From the NCBI GenBank assembly GCA_037013685.1, contig CM072889.1, positions 9,061,976 to 9,125,975 of the forward strand: 64,000 nt of DNA, in the 5' to 3' direction. Shown here in pieces: positions 22,901 to 34,600 of this stretch; the first letter of the stretch is position 1, and each line of letters starts with the position of its first letter. The notes under the pieces were generated by a model, which worked only from the letters and a program-made list of their open reading frames with translations, did no database searches and was not told where the DNA came from. The stretch is from Acridotheres tristis (taxonomy: Eukaryota > Chordata > Aves > Passeriformes > Sturnidae). Made by a program: the position numbers and the translations under genes.

Positions 22901-25486
22901 ACACGGGAAGTTGAAAGGGGCCACTCTGATCTTGCCAAGCTTTAAGCTTATGTCCTTTAAGGGAGTAAAAATCCCAATACAGCTCTTTTTTCTCTAAACT
23001 TCTGAACGATCTGTTAACCAGGCTTGTTGAAGTTTAAATATTTTTACAGTGAACTAGAATACCAAGTGAGTCAGTTTTCTTCAATAACTTGGTGGTTTTC
23101 CACTTCAGAAGATTTTCTGACAGCATGAAAGGAAGCACACCAGTCAAACACGAGTTGATCTGTATGTGATTCTGATCCGCATCAGAGGCTGCCCTGCCGT
23201 CACTCCACAATCTGGGATCTGCAGTATCTGAACATAAGTTCACTCACCCTTTGTGGAGGTTGTCCCTCTGTAATTTAAAACACTTTTTAGCTGGTCTTCT
23301 AACCCCTTCAGTACGTCAGCGCATACCAAGAGCTTTCAGCAACACGTGTTATTTGCACACTTTGAAATTCTTTTGAGCAGAAAGGCAAAGGTCTCAGTAT
23401 CCATGGCCCTTCCATGCTTCCCTCTCTCTGCCACCTCTGTGCAGGTGCAGATCTCCACTGCCTCTCCCCAAATGCCCTGCCCCTGTCACAATATCACTCC
23501 CAGGGCATGGGTACTCACAGCTCTGTTAAATCAGAGGACAAAATAGCTGGGTTTTAACAAGGTAAATTTCACACCAGACAGACAAGATATATATGGAAAA
23601 GTTGGAGTTATTTTCAAAATTTTATGAACATCAATTTTCATTTGAGAGCTTTGGTGAGGAGGGGGAAGGAGCAGATAGGAGGGAACAGCAGGTCAGCTAT
23701 CTGCAGGACTAACCCTGGTTTTCCAAGCAGCTCTACTCCAGGACACTTCATGCTCACAGGCCTGGGTGCCCAGCTTGCCCCAGTCAGTGAAGGCGCTGGT
23801 GAACCTTGTTCTTGCAGTGTAACCTAGTGAGATCCTGGTCACCACAGATCCCCAGAGGCTGGGCTAAAGAAACAGTGAGACTTGCAAGCCTCTCAGCACT
23901 CTTGAGGTAGGAGGAAAACTTTCTGTTAGCTATGCTGCCTCTCCCACAGGATGTGCAACTCGGCCTCCCAGAGTGCATGAATGATTGGCGCAGACAGGGT
24001 GTAGGGAAGAAGTTGAGTAGGAGCCTCAAAATGCCAGTGGTTTCTGCAAAGACGTTTCTATGACCTCTGTTTCATAGATCAGAATTTTTAGGATGTCAAG
24101 TTACAGCAATGCAACGTGGTAACAACGGGCACATGGAAGGAGGCCAGTGAATTGGCACTATCAGAGAAGAAATCTTTTTAAAGGGTCCTGTCTATCTGTC
24201 CATGTTGACAGGATCAGACCTCTTATGGCTATTGGGACTCACCTACAGGAGCAAAACCTGTGAGACCAAATCCAGGGTTACTCAGCATCACTGCCTACTT
24301 CCATGAGTCAAGTGGCTGTGTGCCACTGTAAAATAAAGACTGCAGCCAAGTGTTTAAAGTTAAATATCTTATAAACTATACACATATGTCATCCTGAGAT
24401 AGTGCCTGTAACAAGTCCCAAGGTAGAGAAACTTCCCGAGCCCAGAGGTCATGCTGCATGAACGCAGTGCTGTGCTGTTTTGGCAGGCTCCTGTCCTCTC
24501 TCAGAGCATGCTGCACTTCCTAATGCTCTTTTTTATTTTGGGGTGGGTCTAGTGAAACAATCAGATTGACGACTGCTACCAGCAATTCCAATGGCATTTC
24601 TTCTGCTGTTCAGATGAAAGCAATCTTGATCCTTTGCCAGTTCTCTCAAGGCTTGCAGAAACAGGCTCACAGCTTCCCTTTCTAATTTTTGGCCAGCCAA
24701 AACTGTGTGGCTGCAGCCTCCTACTAGAAGAGCAGCTGTGCTGTGCCAAAGACACTTCCCAAGACAGGGGAGAAAACATCCGTAGGAATCAGACAGAAAA
24801 ACGACAAGTATGTGCCACAATGGAGGGAAGAAGCTTAATACAATGACGATCATCCAGAGGGTCAAAGACCATGCATTCCAGTCACATGGGTACATAGTCC
24901 TGTTTTGAGTTCTGACAGCATCAGCTCACAGCCAGACTTTTTAAACCCAGGGGAAAAATACTTTTCAAAATTCTCTTTGCTTAAGTACTATATATTCAAA
25001 AAGTTCTTTTAATTGTTTCAGTATTTAGCCCTTAGTTGATTAGTCACCACAACCTGTCAGATGCCTGCTGCCATAAAAGCACTCCAAGCAGCTGCAGCAT
25101 TTGTAGGAATGTCAAAAAATAGCTTTAGCAACTAGGAATTATGCAACAAAAGGAGAAGGCAGGATGAACTAGATTAGTAATACTTGTAGTGGATTTGTTA
25201 ACGTTAAGTGTATGACTTGTTGCAGAATCGTGCCAGAAAATGGTACCATGTAGCATACTGGTAAGGGCAGGAAAAAAGTCTAATGCATTACTTTAGTCAT
25301 CAGTGAACCATTCACTCACTCAATATACTTTTTCCAGCTGAAACCAAAGGTTTCCAGTAAAAATGCCTCTACAGACTGGAAGCATCTTACAACTCTCTCT
25401 GCCTTTGAGCTCTGCTGTGAGAGCTGCTTCATTAAAATTGTGGTTCCAGTGCAAAAAAACCTTTCCAGATCCCAAATCTTCTTTCT
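19952..25486 (-). other. Region downstream of GAB3; 3' UTR of undetermined length
   Basis: The GAB3 stop is at 25487-25489, so its 3' UTR begins here and runs leftwards. Minus-strand AATAAA signals occur at 24532-24537, 21503-21508, 21434-21439 and 21244-21249. The last sits in an AT-rich setting that resembles a typical mRNA end and would give a UTR of about 4.2 kb. I cannot choose between them from sequence. No other gene or clear interspersed repeat is visible between 20.2 and 25.4 kb. Confidence 0.4.
20132..20162. repeat. (TTACTG/TTATTG)n short repeat
   Basis: Successive TTATTG, TTACTG, TTACTG and TTATTG units. Confidence 0.7.
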
Positions 25487-25603
25487 TTACACTTTTGATT
25501 GTCTTTCATCTGTCCATTCCTGCTTAGTGTTCTGTAAAGCTTGAGTCTTCTGTTCATCTACCTGGACATAGTCCACTCTCTGTTCCTCAGACAGAAAAGG
25601 TTT
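25487..25603 (-). CDS. GAB3: GAB3 exon 10: C-terminus with second SHP2-binding tyrosine and stop
   Basis: Acceptor CCATAG. It encodes KPFLSEEQRVDYVQVDEQKT to TDERQSKV, then TAA at 25487-25489. DYVQVDE is the second SHP2 SH2 site. The EWTDERQSKV ending is diagnostic of GAB3. Confidence 0.95.
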   Translation of the reverse strand, partial: KPFLSEEQRVDYVQVDEQKTQALQNTKQEWTDERQSKV

Positions 25604-28600
25604 CTATGGGACAGAGAGGGAAAAAAACAATGTTTTAATTTTCAGGTTGAAAAGGGGTGCTAGTGAAACTTCGCTTGATTTTCTCTTTTCCCTTTGCCTC
25701 ATTCCTTGATTGCTTCACTTCACCTTGAAGCTCACAGTAACATTAGCTGACAAAAAACCATTGCTTTAGAGCCTGCTTTAGCTGTGATTATCCATCTGTC
25801 ACCCTGTCACTCAGCCCAGCACAGCAAGGAAGGGAAACAGGCTGTACTGGCTATTTCCATGCAGATAATTACTATCTCCTCATCTGAGTGATCCTGCTGC
25901 AGGAATAACCTAAATGATTTTAGATACAGGGACGGTTTAAATAAGAAAGCTTAAGAGTCTTGAGTCTTTTGCATCTGGGAGTATTGGCTGATGGGGAAAA
26001 TGATACATAGGACATAAAATGATCCAAACTGACAACAGTTCATTGCTTTGCAGTGGTACCTACCCACCACCTGGACAGGTTAGAAGTTCTTTGGAACAAG
26101 GAATGTATTTTCTCAGCATTGAAAAGGAAATTGAAATGGATTTGGTGATGCAAAAATAAAGATGCACATTTTGCCAGATTATAAGAGATAGTACAGTTTT
26201 ACCCCATGAATTTATCATGGCCTGCAAACTTGTTATTGCAGAGAGATTTGGGAAAAACTAGCAGGAAAGGCTTTATGGAGACCTGATGAAAATGAAGGAG
26301 CATGCAGAGATCGTGCAAGCATCAACCCGCTTGCCCACGAGCCCTCATGGCTGCACTTCCCAGTGCAGTCTCATATCCTGTGCTGAGCTCGTGGCAGCAG
26401 CATCCCTATGAGTCCTCCCTATGAGGACACCTTGTCAGCACCCTCATCATGCTTTTATCATATTAATCTTGGGCCTGACACAAATACAGCTGGAAACATG
26501 ACTGGCTTCATCATGGCACTTAGGCACCTAGCAGAATGCAACCCTGAGTCTCAATTTGCTCCCAGCAGACAAAAAGACAGGAGGCTGTGGGGTTTTTCAG
26601 ATTACTCGTACCTTCTGCACAGGGGATGGGGAAGCAGAATTGAAATCCAGTGCCAAGTAATCAAGGTTAGATTTCCTTGTCCATGGAAAGACACCACTGT
26701 ATGGAGAGGTGGCCTGTCTGTGTTCCTGTCAGGAAAGAAGAAAAACTTTTAATGCTCTAAAAACATGATCCTAGAAGGAAACAGGATCACAACAGTGAGT
26801 CGGGAGATTCGCCTGGCAGAATATGGATGAGAACAGTCAGGGCCCACATAATTTTCTATGCCAAGGGAGCATTTGGTTACAAACAGCAGCATAACACTGA
26901 TAATTGTGAGATGGCATAAAGAAACTGTGAGATCCTTTTTCTTCTGATAATTCTGGCAAAACAAACAAAACAGGCTGATTTACACTCAATTTTATCAAGA
27001 AGGACTTGTGCCCAGCTTCTTAATCTGAGCCCTTGGAAAGCTCAGATTTGCAGTAGTGCCCACTTAAACATCATCATTCAATGAATTTAAAGAAATTGTG
27101 AAAATTCAGTTCAAATCTAGAAACTGAAAATTATTCTCATGAAATGACAGATAACCACAAACATATGTCAGGTTTTCCTAGACTAGAAAAATCAAATGGG
27201 GAATGGTTACAACTGAAACTGCCCTCTTGAGCAGATTTCACTCTGGTAGAGATGTGGGTTAAAATTTGAAACCATGGTTCATGGAGACTGTGGTCAATTT
27301 TGCAATATATTTTTATAGCTATTGGTATTGTGCTTTGGCTATGGAGCAGATCTGTAGATGTTGGCTCAGATGGATGGATTTAAGATCCATTTCCACCTAA
27401 AATTCAAAGTAAAACGAGATTCTGGTCTTTTGCAAGATATGGCTAAGGAGTAAATGAAAAAAAGGAAGCCACAAAGCCAGATGTTCTCCTTTCATTGGAT
27501 GGGAACTGGGGTTAGTGCCACCAGCCAAAGCAGAAGCAATGAGACTTTAATGGGAGTTCTGTTACTGCACAATATTTGGTGTGTTTCTTTAGGAAGTGCA
27601 CCACTGGCTTTCTGCTATTTCCTAGGAGATTTTGCAAGGCACACTTTTAAAAGGTGAAAAGATTTCATTTCCTTTGTCTTAATGAGTTCTCATGTAAATA
27701 TGGCTGATCCCTGTGATTTCTTGGAACTGCTTAGCAACATTTGTGGGTGAACAGCTGAGTTCTGCTGAGCAGGAAAAGGGCTTCCCTTATCTCTCTGTAA
27801 ATTGGTCCCAGTGTCTCTGGTTTAAAACCATTTCATCATTTGAAAAAAAAAAACCAAACCAGAAGGCAGAGGATAAACCTCCTCAACGTTTTTTCTTAGA
27901 AAACAAACTTCTGCATTCTCCATCAATGTGACAGAGAAGAATAAAGCAAAGGATGGCTGTGTGAAAATGACATTACCATATGAATGTAACTTTCTTCCTC
28001 TTCTCCGGAAACTGAATTGGCAAATATTCTTGCTGAATTAATAACGTCTCTTTCTGGTGAGATAAAGCTCATTCGATTGCTATGAAGAAAAACACAGGAG
28101 AGGTTAAGGAAGCATCTTACAGATGCACTGAAATGAAGCCAAAGCCTGACGCAGTCCATAAGGTGAATAAACTCACACTAAGGCTGTGGCCCTTGTGGAG
28201 AGGATGTCCAAAGCCACTCCTTAGTTCTAGAAATAGTGTGCTGTATCGCTGACTGATTTTGTTGATTCTTTTCTCTGGGATTTATGAAAGTTTGCTATCT
28301 GGTATGGCAGAAAGCGTAAAACGTTGAAGCAATTCTCTATCATGGGGCATAGAACTATCATTCATTTGGGTAATAATTGGGACAGTTACTTGGCTGTGCA
28401 GGTATCCACATTTTGGAGACTGATGTGAATTAATCAGCTGCTGGAGGTACATGCAAAGGAACTTGTCTGGCTTTGCACACAGTGTCAACGCCTGCCACCC
28501 ATGCTGTGGAAATAGCTCTGGCTCAGCCCTTGCACAAGGAAATCTCTCCCATGAACACAACTCTCAGAGGTGCATGGTGAATAAATTACCACAGGCAAGC

Positions 28601-31600
28601 ACAATTGGCTTGGTTAATAGGAAGTCAGATGGCCTCTCTGTGCAGCATGAAGAGCATAATTCCTCTTGCTGTATTAGTTTTAGGCATAAATTATTTTTTA
28701 TTTTTGTTAGTGTAAAACATGCAAATTCACCCTAAGCTTGTTATCCTTCAGGACTCTGCACTGTGTCAGCACTGATTAACCTCAGTGCTCTGGCAGGGAT
28801 GCTTGGGAGGCAGGGTATTCCCTAAACGGCAGTGTCAAGGGACTTAACCAGCCTTGGACTGGATGTGAGAGAGGGCTCTGCAACTAGGAAACTGCTCATC
28901 TTGGGTTTCTTTTGCCCTTCACATGATAACCTGAAATGGGGGAGTGGAAATGCCCTGTCTGGCACTCATACCAGCAAAACTCTGCATTTTCTGGAGTGCC
29001 TGGGATGTGCAGAGGAGGTTGATGGAAATTTCTAGCTTTTGCATGCATTCTTCAGCACAGCAGCTTTTTCTTTTTTTGTGCCAAGACTCCCCCAGCCAGC
29101 AAGCTGAAGTCTTCCCCTGCACAAAAGTTCCCTGAAGATGAGTCTTCTGCTGCCCTTGGAGCCCAACAGTGTCATCTGTTCATACTACCTGGACTTTGGG
29201 ATCAAAAGCATTTATTTTACCAACAACTAATTTCTAGCAACAAAAGGTCATGCCAAAAGTTCAAGTCTGGATTTCTGTGTGGCAGTGCAGAATTCTACAC
29301 CCAGTCTACAGTTCAGGCACTTCTTTATCAGATCTGGTTCTCCTTTGCTATATTAATTTCCAGGAGCAAAAATGTCTCTATCATAGTTTAGGCATGCCAA
29401 GCTTTTAGCCATCATAGCAGCCACACCAGAGTGCAGAGCAGCTCCAGGCTGTTTAAAAGGAACCTTTAAATTATGACGCTAAATTCTCTGGAGCTGCCCA
29501 TTGTGAAAGGGAGCCCTGCTTTTTAGAGACAGCAAAAGCCTGGCAGATACTGAAAGGAACCTTGGGGAAGTTTTGTTTGTGGACTTGCCAGGAATCTTTC
29601 TTGTGGAATGGGATAAGTTATTTTTAACTCTATTTCACGCTAATGCTCAGAAGATTAGAATGGCAGTTTCTTGTTGACTTACTAAGGCACAGTCCACATC
29701 CTGGTCACGGCAGCATGCTCCCGGATTGTGGAGAGGTTCCTCAAGTCCAGAGGAGGTGGTCGTGCTGTAAGTAAATACAAAAGGAACTATGTTTTCAATG
29801 AAAAGCATAGACTGTTTAGAAAAATGCAGTTTTGTATTAACAGAAAGAAACTAACAGAGTATTTCACAGAACATAACTAAGACAGAAATCAGTAACAAAT
29901 GACCTCTTCGGTCAGTACTGGAAAGCAAAGTCCCCCAGTCACCCTAAAATAACAGAATAAACATAGTGGGCATAAAGAGACCAAAAGTCACACAAGATAA
30001 ATATAAGCTTGCCCCAAATATGCTCTGTATATGCTGCCTTGGAGAGGTTGGTTCAGCCTACAGGTTATAACAAGTTTTGGATTCTGTTCTAAACAAAAAG
30101 GTCCTGTACATGGAGATCAGGATCATTCCTCTCACCACTCCATGTACATGTGTCCACCATTCTCAAAACCCTTCAAGAAAGGCTATAAGTTTGTTTTTCT
30201 TCATGGCAATGGTCTAAATGTCTGCCCCCACTTTACAGTAGCACTGCCTGAACCAATTTCTGAGTAATCCTGTGGCTCTGCAACCTTAAGGGCTTTATTT
30301 TAGGCTAGGTTTAGGCAATTTCTCCACTTCAAAGTTGAATTTTGTCCCCAGTATATTCTCTAGAAGTGCAGCCCAGATTTTGGACATGCCATGAAAACCA
30401 GGAGTGGAAAACTAGCATCAGCAAAAGCATCTGCAGAAAATTCCTAATTAAGCTAAGGCAGCAGTGCCTACCCAACAGAGGTTTAACTGACAGCCAACAC
30501 ATCAAGCTGGAGTACTTGAGTTTGGATGTCCCATTTCTGGCTGGTCAGAAAGCTGGTAAGACAGGAGTATGTGTACTTCAGAGTGGCAAGACTCAGTCAG
30601 CTGTCTCTCCCAGGCTATGTCCCTTTGGCTGTTTGCAGTCACAGTGGAAAAGCCAGGCATTGTGCTTATGGAGCCACCTGGGCTTTGACTGCAAAAGCAG
30701 CCATGGAAGCTCTTCCTCCACTCACCAACCACCCTACAAGCACAGCCTAGGTTACAGTGCTGTAAGTCACTCAAACAGCTTATCAACCCATCCTCCAGAA
30801 GAGGAATTGCTTTAAGACATGCCAAGGACACTATCAAAGGAGGTGACCCATGTCCCCACCATCAGGACCCCCAGGCTTTGCACTTTAGGTCTGGGCTCAC
30901 ACTTTCTACGAGGCTTGAGGTCTCGGTTCACTGGGGGGGGCTCCACGTCGGAGGGAAGTTCAGGCAACGGGCTGGTGAGCTTTTCAGTGCTGATGACAGG
31001 GAAGGTGAAGGTGGCCGAGCCAGGGCTCATGGGGATGTAGCCATCAGGAGAACAGTCGGAGCCAGGCACAGAGGGAGAGGTGCTGGGGCGCATGGGCACG
31101 TAGCTGTCCTCCGTGCTGTCCGCAGCCGTCGAGTACAGCGGGGAGAACCGGCATGGCTGCACAAGCAAAGGAGAAGCAGAAAGGGAAACAGCTCAATTAA
31201 TGCACAGCCAGCCGCCTCCCAGCTGGGAGCTGCTGTGAGGTGGGAACACACCTGGACTGAGTCCAGGCCAGGATTGTTCTGATGGGGCCTTTCAGAGAGG
31301 CACAAGACGGAGCAACAAAACACAGAAGTTCAGATGAACACTCCAGCTCTGGAGCAGTCCACTCTGAGATTCGCAAGTCACTGGTGGAAACTAGAACCAA
31401 ATTGATTGGTGACTTTATTGGTTAAATGCTCCAGATTTGCTGATGCTGTACTTGCCTCTCACAGCAGTAATTCTCACCTATAAAATGCGGGAGGATCCTG
31501 TATACAAAAAAGTCTGAAAGGAGAACACCTGATGAGCTAGACTTTGGCAAATGTGGAAGCTGAGAAAGCTGACACAGATCTACAGCTCAGTTCTGATCGC

Positions 31601-34600
31601 TGAGAATTAGTATTAGAAAATCACTTCATGCAGGTTAGTGCCAGCTGAGTGATGAGAGGGAACAATTACAATCCTTGGAAGCTTTCAAAAAGGAGAAAAA
31701 TATAACTTGCCCACCACGACCAAAGGCTGTCCTACAGAAGATAACATTCAGTACCAGGCAGAAGACTGTCTATGTGGTGTGAGATAGTGCTGCTTAGAAG
31801 CATGTCTGCCAAAGGCTGAGGCAGGAAGCTGTGGACTGATAGAGCCTTCAATCACAGACACTTTGAGAGCAGACATTTTACAATGTTCTAAAGAAGAGAT
31901 ATCCCTCAGGACCACGAAGTGATAGGCTTCTTCAGACCCTTTTTCCAGGGAATAAGCCATATGCTCTGGCTGAGCTCTTGGTCAACAGTTTAATTCTCGA
32001 GACTGCTGATAACCTTTTTCATAACAGACTCAGCTTCATCTTCTTTAAAAACAGGGTGCTCAGTATTGAGACCTCAACCTCCCTCTTCTCTCAAAGGCTG
32101 CCTGAGGCCACAAAGTAGCCAGCACAGAAGTTGTCCAAAGCCAGGCACTTTTTCAATTTTTAAAATTCTTCTGCTGAACAGAGGAGGGGAATGATTAAAT
32201 ATCAGGGTGTAAAATGATTCACTCTGAAGTTTATGTGCCAATGTTTTAAATTTGTGCAAACAGAGTACTTACCAAATTCAAGCTAAGCCTCTTGTCTCGA
32301 CTTCTTAGGGAACTGCCTTCCATATCTGCTGCAAGGGAAAAAAAGTGATTAAAAATGGGATAAGGCAGTGCAACCTTACAGAGATAATTCTAGAGTAAAA
32401 CATATAGCTCTAAAATAGGGTTTTATAATGATTCTGTAACTCCTAAATGAGGAAATACAATGACACATAAAACCAGATCTAACTCAGCAGCACTTCAAGA
32501 GCGATTACATCTATTTTAAGTATGATAAAACCAAGGGACATGTTCACGTATAATGCAGCTGGAACTTTTGCTTCCTGTAACACTAGCAATTGGGGAAAAA
32601 AGACTGTTGTGGGAGCAAGCAAGCAAGAATTTAAATGCAGCTCCTTCTCTAGCTGTTCTCTGTTTTCCTATCTGTCAAACCGCAGAAATTACATGAAAAG
32701 GGGCTATTATAGATAATATTATTTCTTGGAAATTTATTTAGAAGCCTTTTAAGATGCCAGCAAAGCACTCGTCATTGTACAGAAGGTGGTGCATGGGAGA
32801 ACTTAATGGTAGGAGAAAAATTCTTTGCTTTGTCATCCAGAAGTGCTGATGTGGTGCAAGTGGCTCAAGGGGATGGAGCGTGAACAGCTGGAGACAATCA
32901 CAAGTCTCCATGTCTCCTTGTGCTGGTGGGCCTTTGTCTTGGTATAAGTCAATTTTATTTTCCAAGGAAAACCCAAAAACGGCTAGAATCCAGCATTCAG
33001 CACATAGAAGATCAGCTGTGAGAGATGCTTACAACCACCATCCTTTATTGAAAGGGGATTTTCTGTGCAAAAAATGGCTTTTCTGTGGGAATGCCTTAAA
33101 TCCCAGTCCCTGCAGCCATGTTTATCTATTCCCCACTCTTATGATGGAGATGTCAGTACTGCAATTGGGGGCATTTTTGGAGGTATCAGCAAAAATGGCT
33201 AAACAAGAGCAAAGCACTTCTGTTAGTGCAGATACATATTTGGATAGACACAGTCACTGTCCTGGGATAGCTACATTTATTTCTTATGGCAAAAAGACAT
33301 TGAGGCACGAGGCTGTGGCAGATGCCAGGATACAGTTATCTTACAGCTCATCTTCCTTCATGGCACTTCCACCAGCTCATGCTGCTTTTGCCCTGGGCTA
33401 ATTACATCTGTGCACCTTCTGCAGGTTAGCAAGGGCAAAACATTAAGTTTATAACTTGAGTGCAGTCGCTGGGGAAGCTGGTGAGGAACTGCTGCTTTCT
33501 CCCTGTTTATTTTTCTGATCTTTCCTGTTAAACACATTTTAATTCAGAGTTTAACCCTTCAAATGGTTTCAGATACATTAGGGTAGGAAAAAGTAGCAAC
33601 ACTTATTAATTCATTGCTGCCCCCATCAGGCAGACACAACCCTGCAGCACAACGTGACATTTGGCCACTTAATCATCTTAGAGACACTTTGGTGTAAATT
33701 GGTTGGAGGATCATAAACCTGCTTCATTGAAGCCACACATGTGCAGAAGCAAGAGCAGCACCTCTCAGGGAGCAATCAAATGTAGCTGATAATTAAGAAC
33801 GCCAATTCCACTGATGGGTGTTTCTCCAGAAACCTTCTGTACACTGATAAATAGTCTGAGCAGAGATCTCCTTGCTTTAGCTTCTGCTTTAAGAGCAAGA
33901 TCTAACAGCACCACACATGGTCTGGTCATTCAAACTGTAAGAGTCCAAAGGATGCTTACCCTTAAAAACCTACACTTTTTTCTTCATAAAAAAATGAAGG
34001 TTTTCACATCACTACAATATACTTGATGATTTCCAGCCAGTTTTTCCAGCTGCCTCCCTCTGTTCTGTGGCTCTATGTAATACAGGTTTCTCATACTGCA
34101 TATGCTGCTTTTTGACACCATGATGTTCTGGGTTTTGACTGTTGCTCTTATTTGTGATGATGGTGTTTCAGGAGCAAGTGGAAAAGCCAGCTCAGCTCAG
34201 AGTAGAATTTGCTTTGCAGCCTTGCCTTGCTCTGCAGCAGCAGGTTTTCAGACTTCCCTGACAGAAGTGCAAGGACAGAGTGGAATTTGTTCAAGGACAT
34301 GCAGAGCCCCTGGTTCAACCAGGATTACATCCCATCCCCTGTGGGAAGTCAGTGTCTCTCTGACTTCCTGGTCTTTAAGCTGTGAAAAGACACACTGCTC
34401 TCATACAACAGACTAGGTGTAGCAAAGCACCACAGCTCCAGAGGCATTTCCCACATGCAAGCCCACACTTTGACCTGTATAAAGAGTTTGGCATTGCCCA
34501 ATTCGATGACTGACTTCTCATTTTGGTTTTTCTACTGCTTTCTCTTCTGAAGAGGGAGGGGGGAAATTAGCAAAGCATAAGACACCCTGGAAGAATCAGA

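Noticed and set aside
30342..31040. Plus-strand frames of 157 and 74 codons
   Set aside because: They overlap GAB3 exon 6 and its flanks in antisense and show no independent support.
32880..33401. 173-codon plus-strand frame in GAB3 intron 4
   Set aside because: No recognisable domain, no splice or poly(A) context, and biased composition. A chance frame is the simplest reading.
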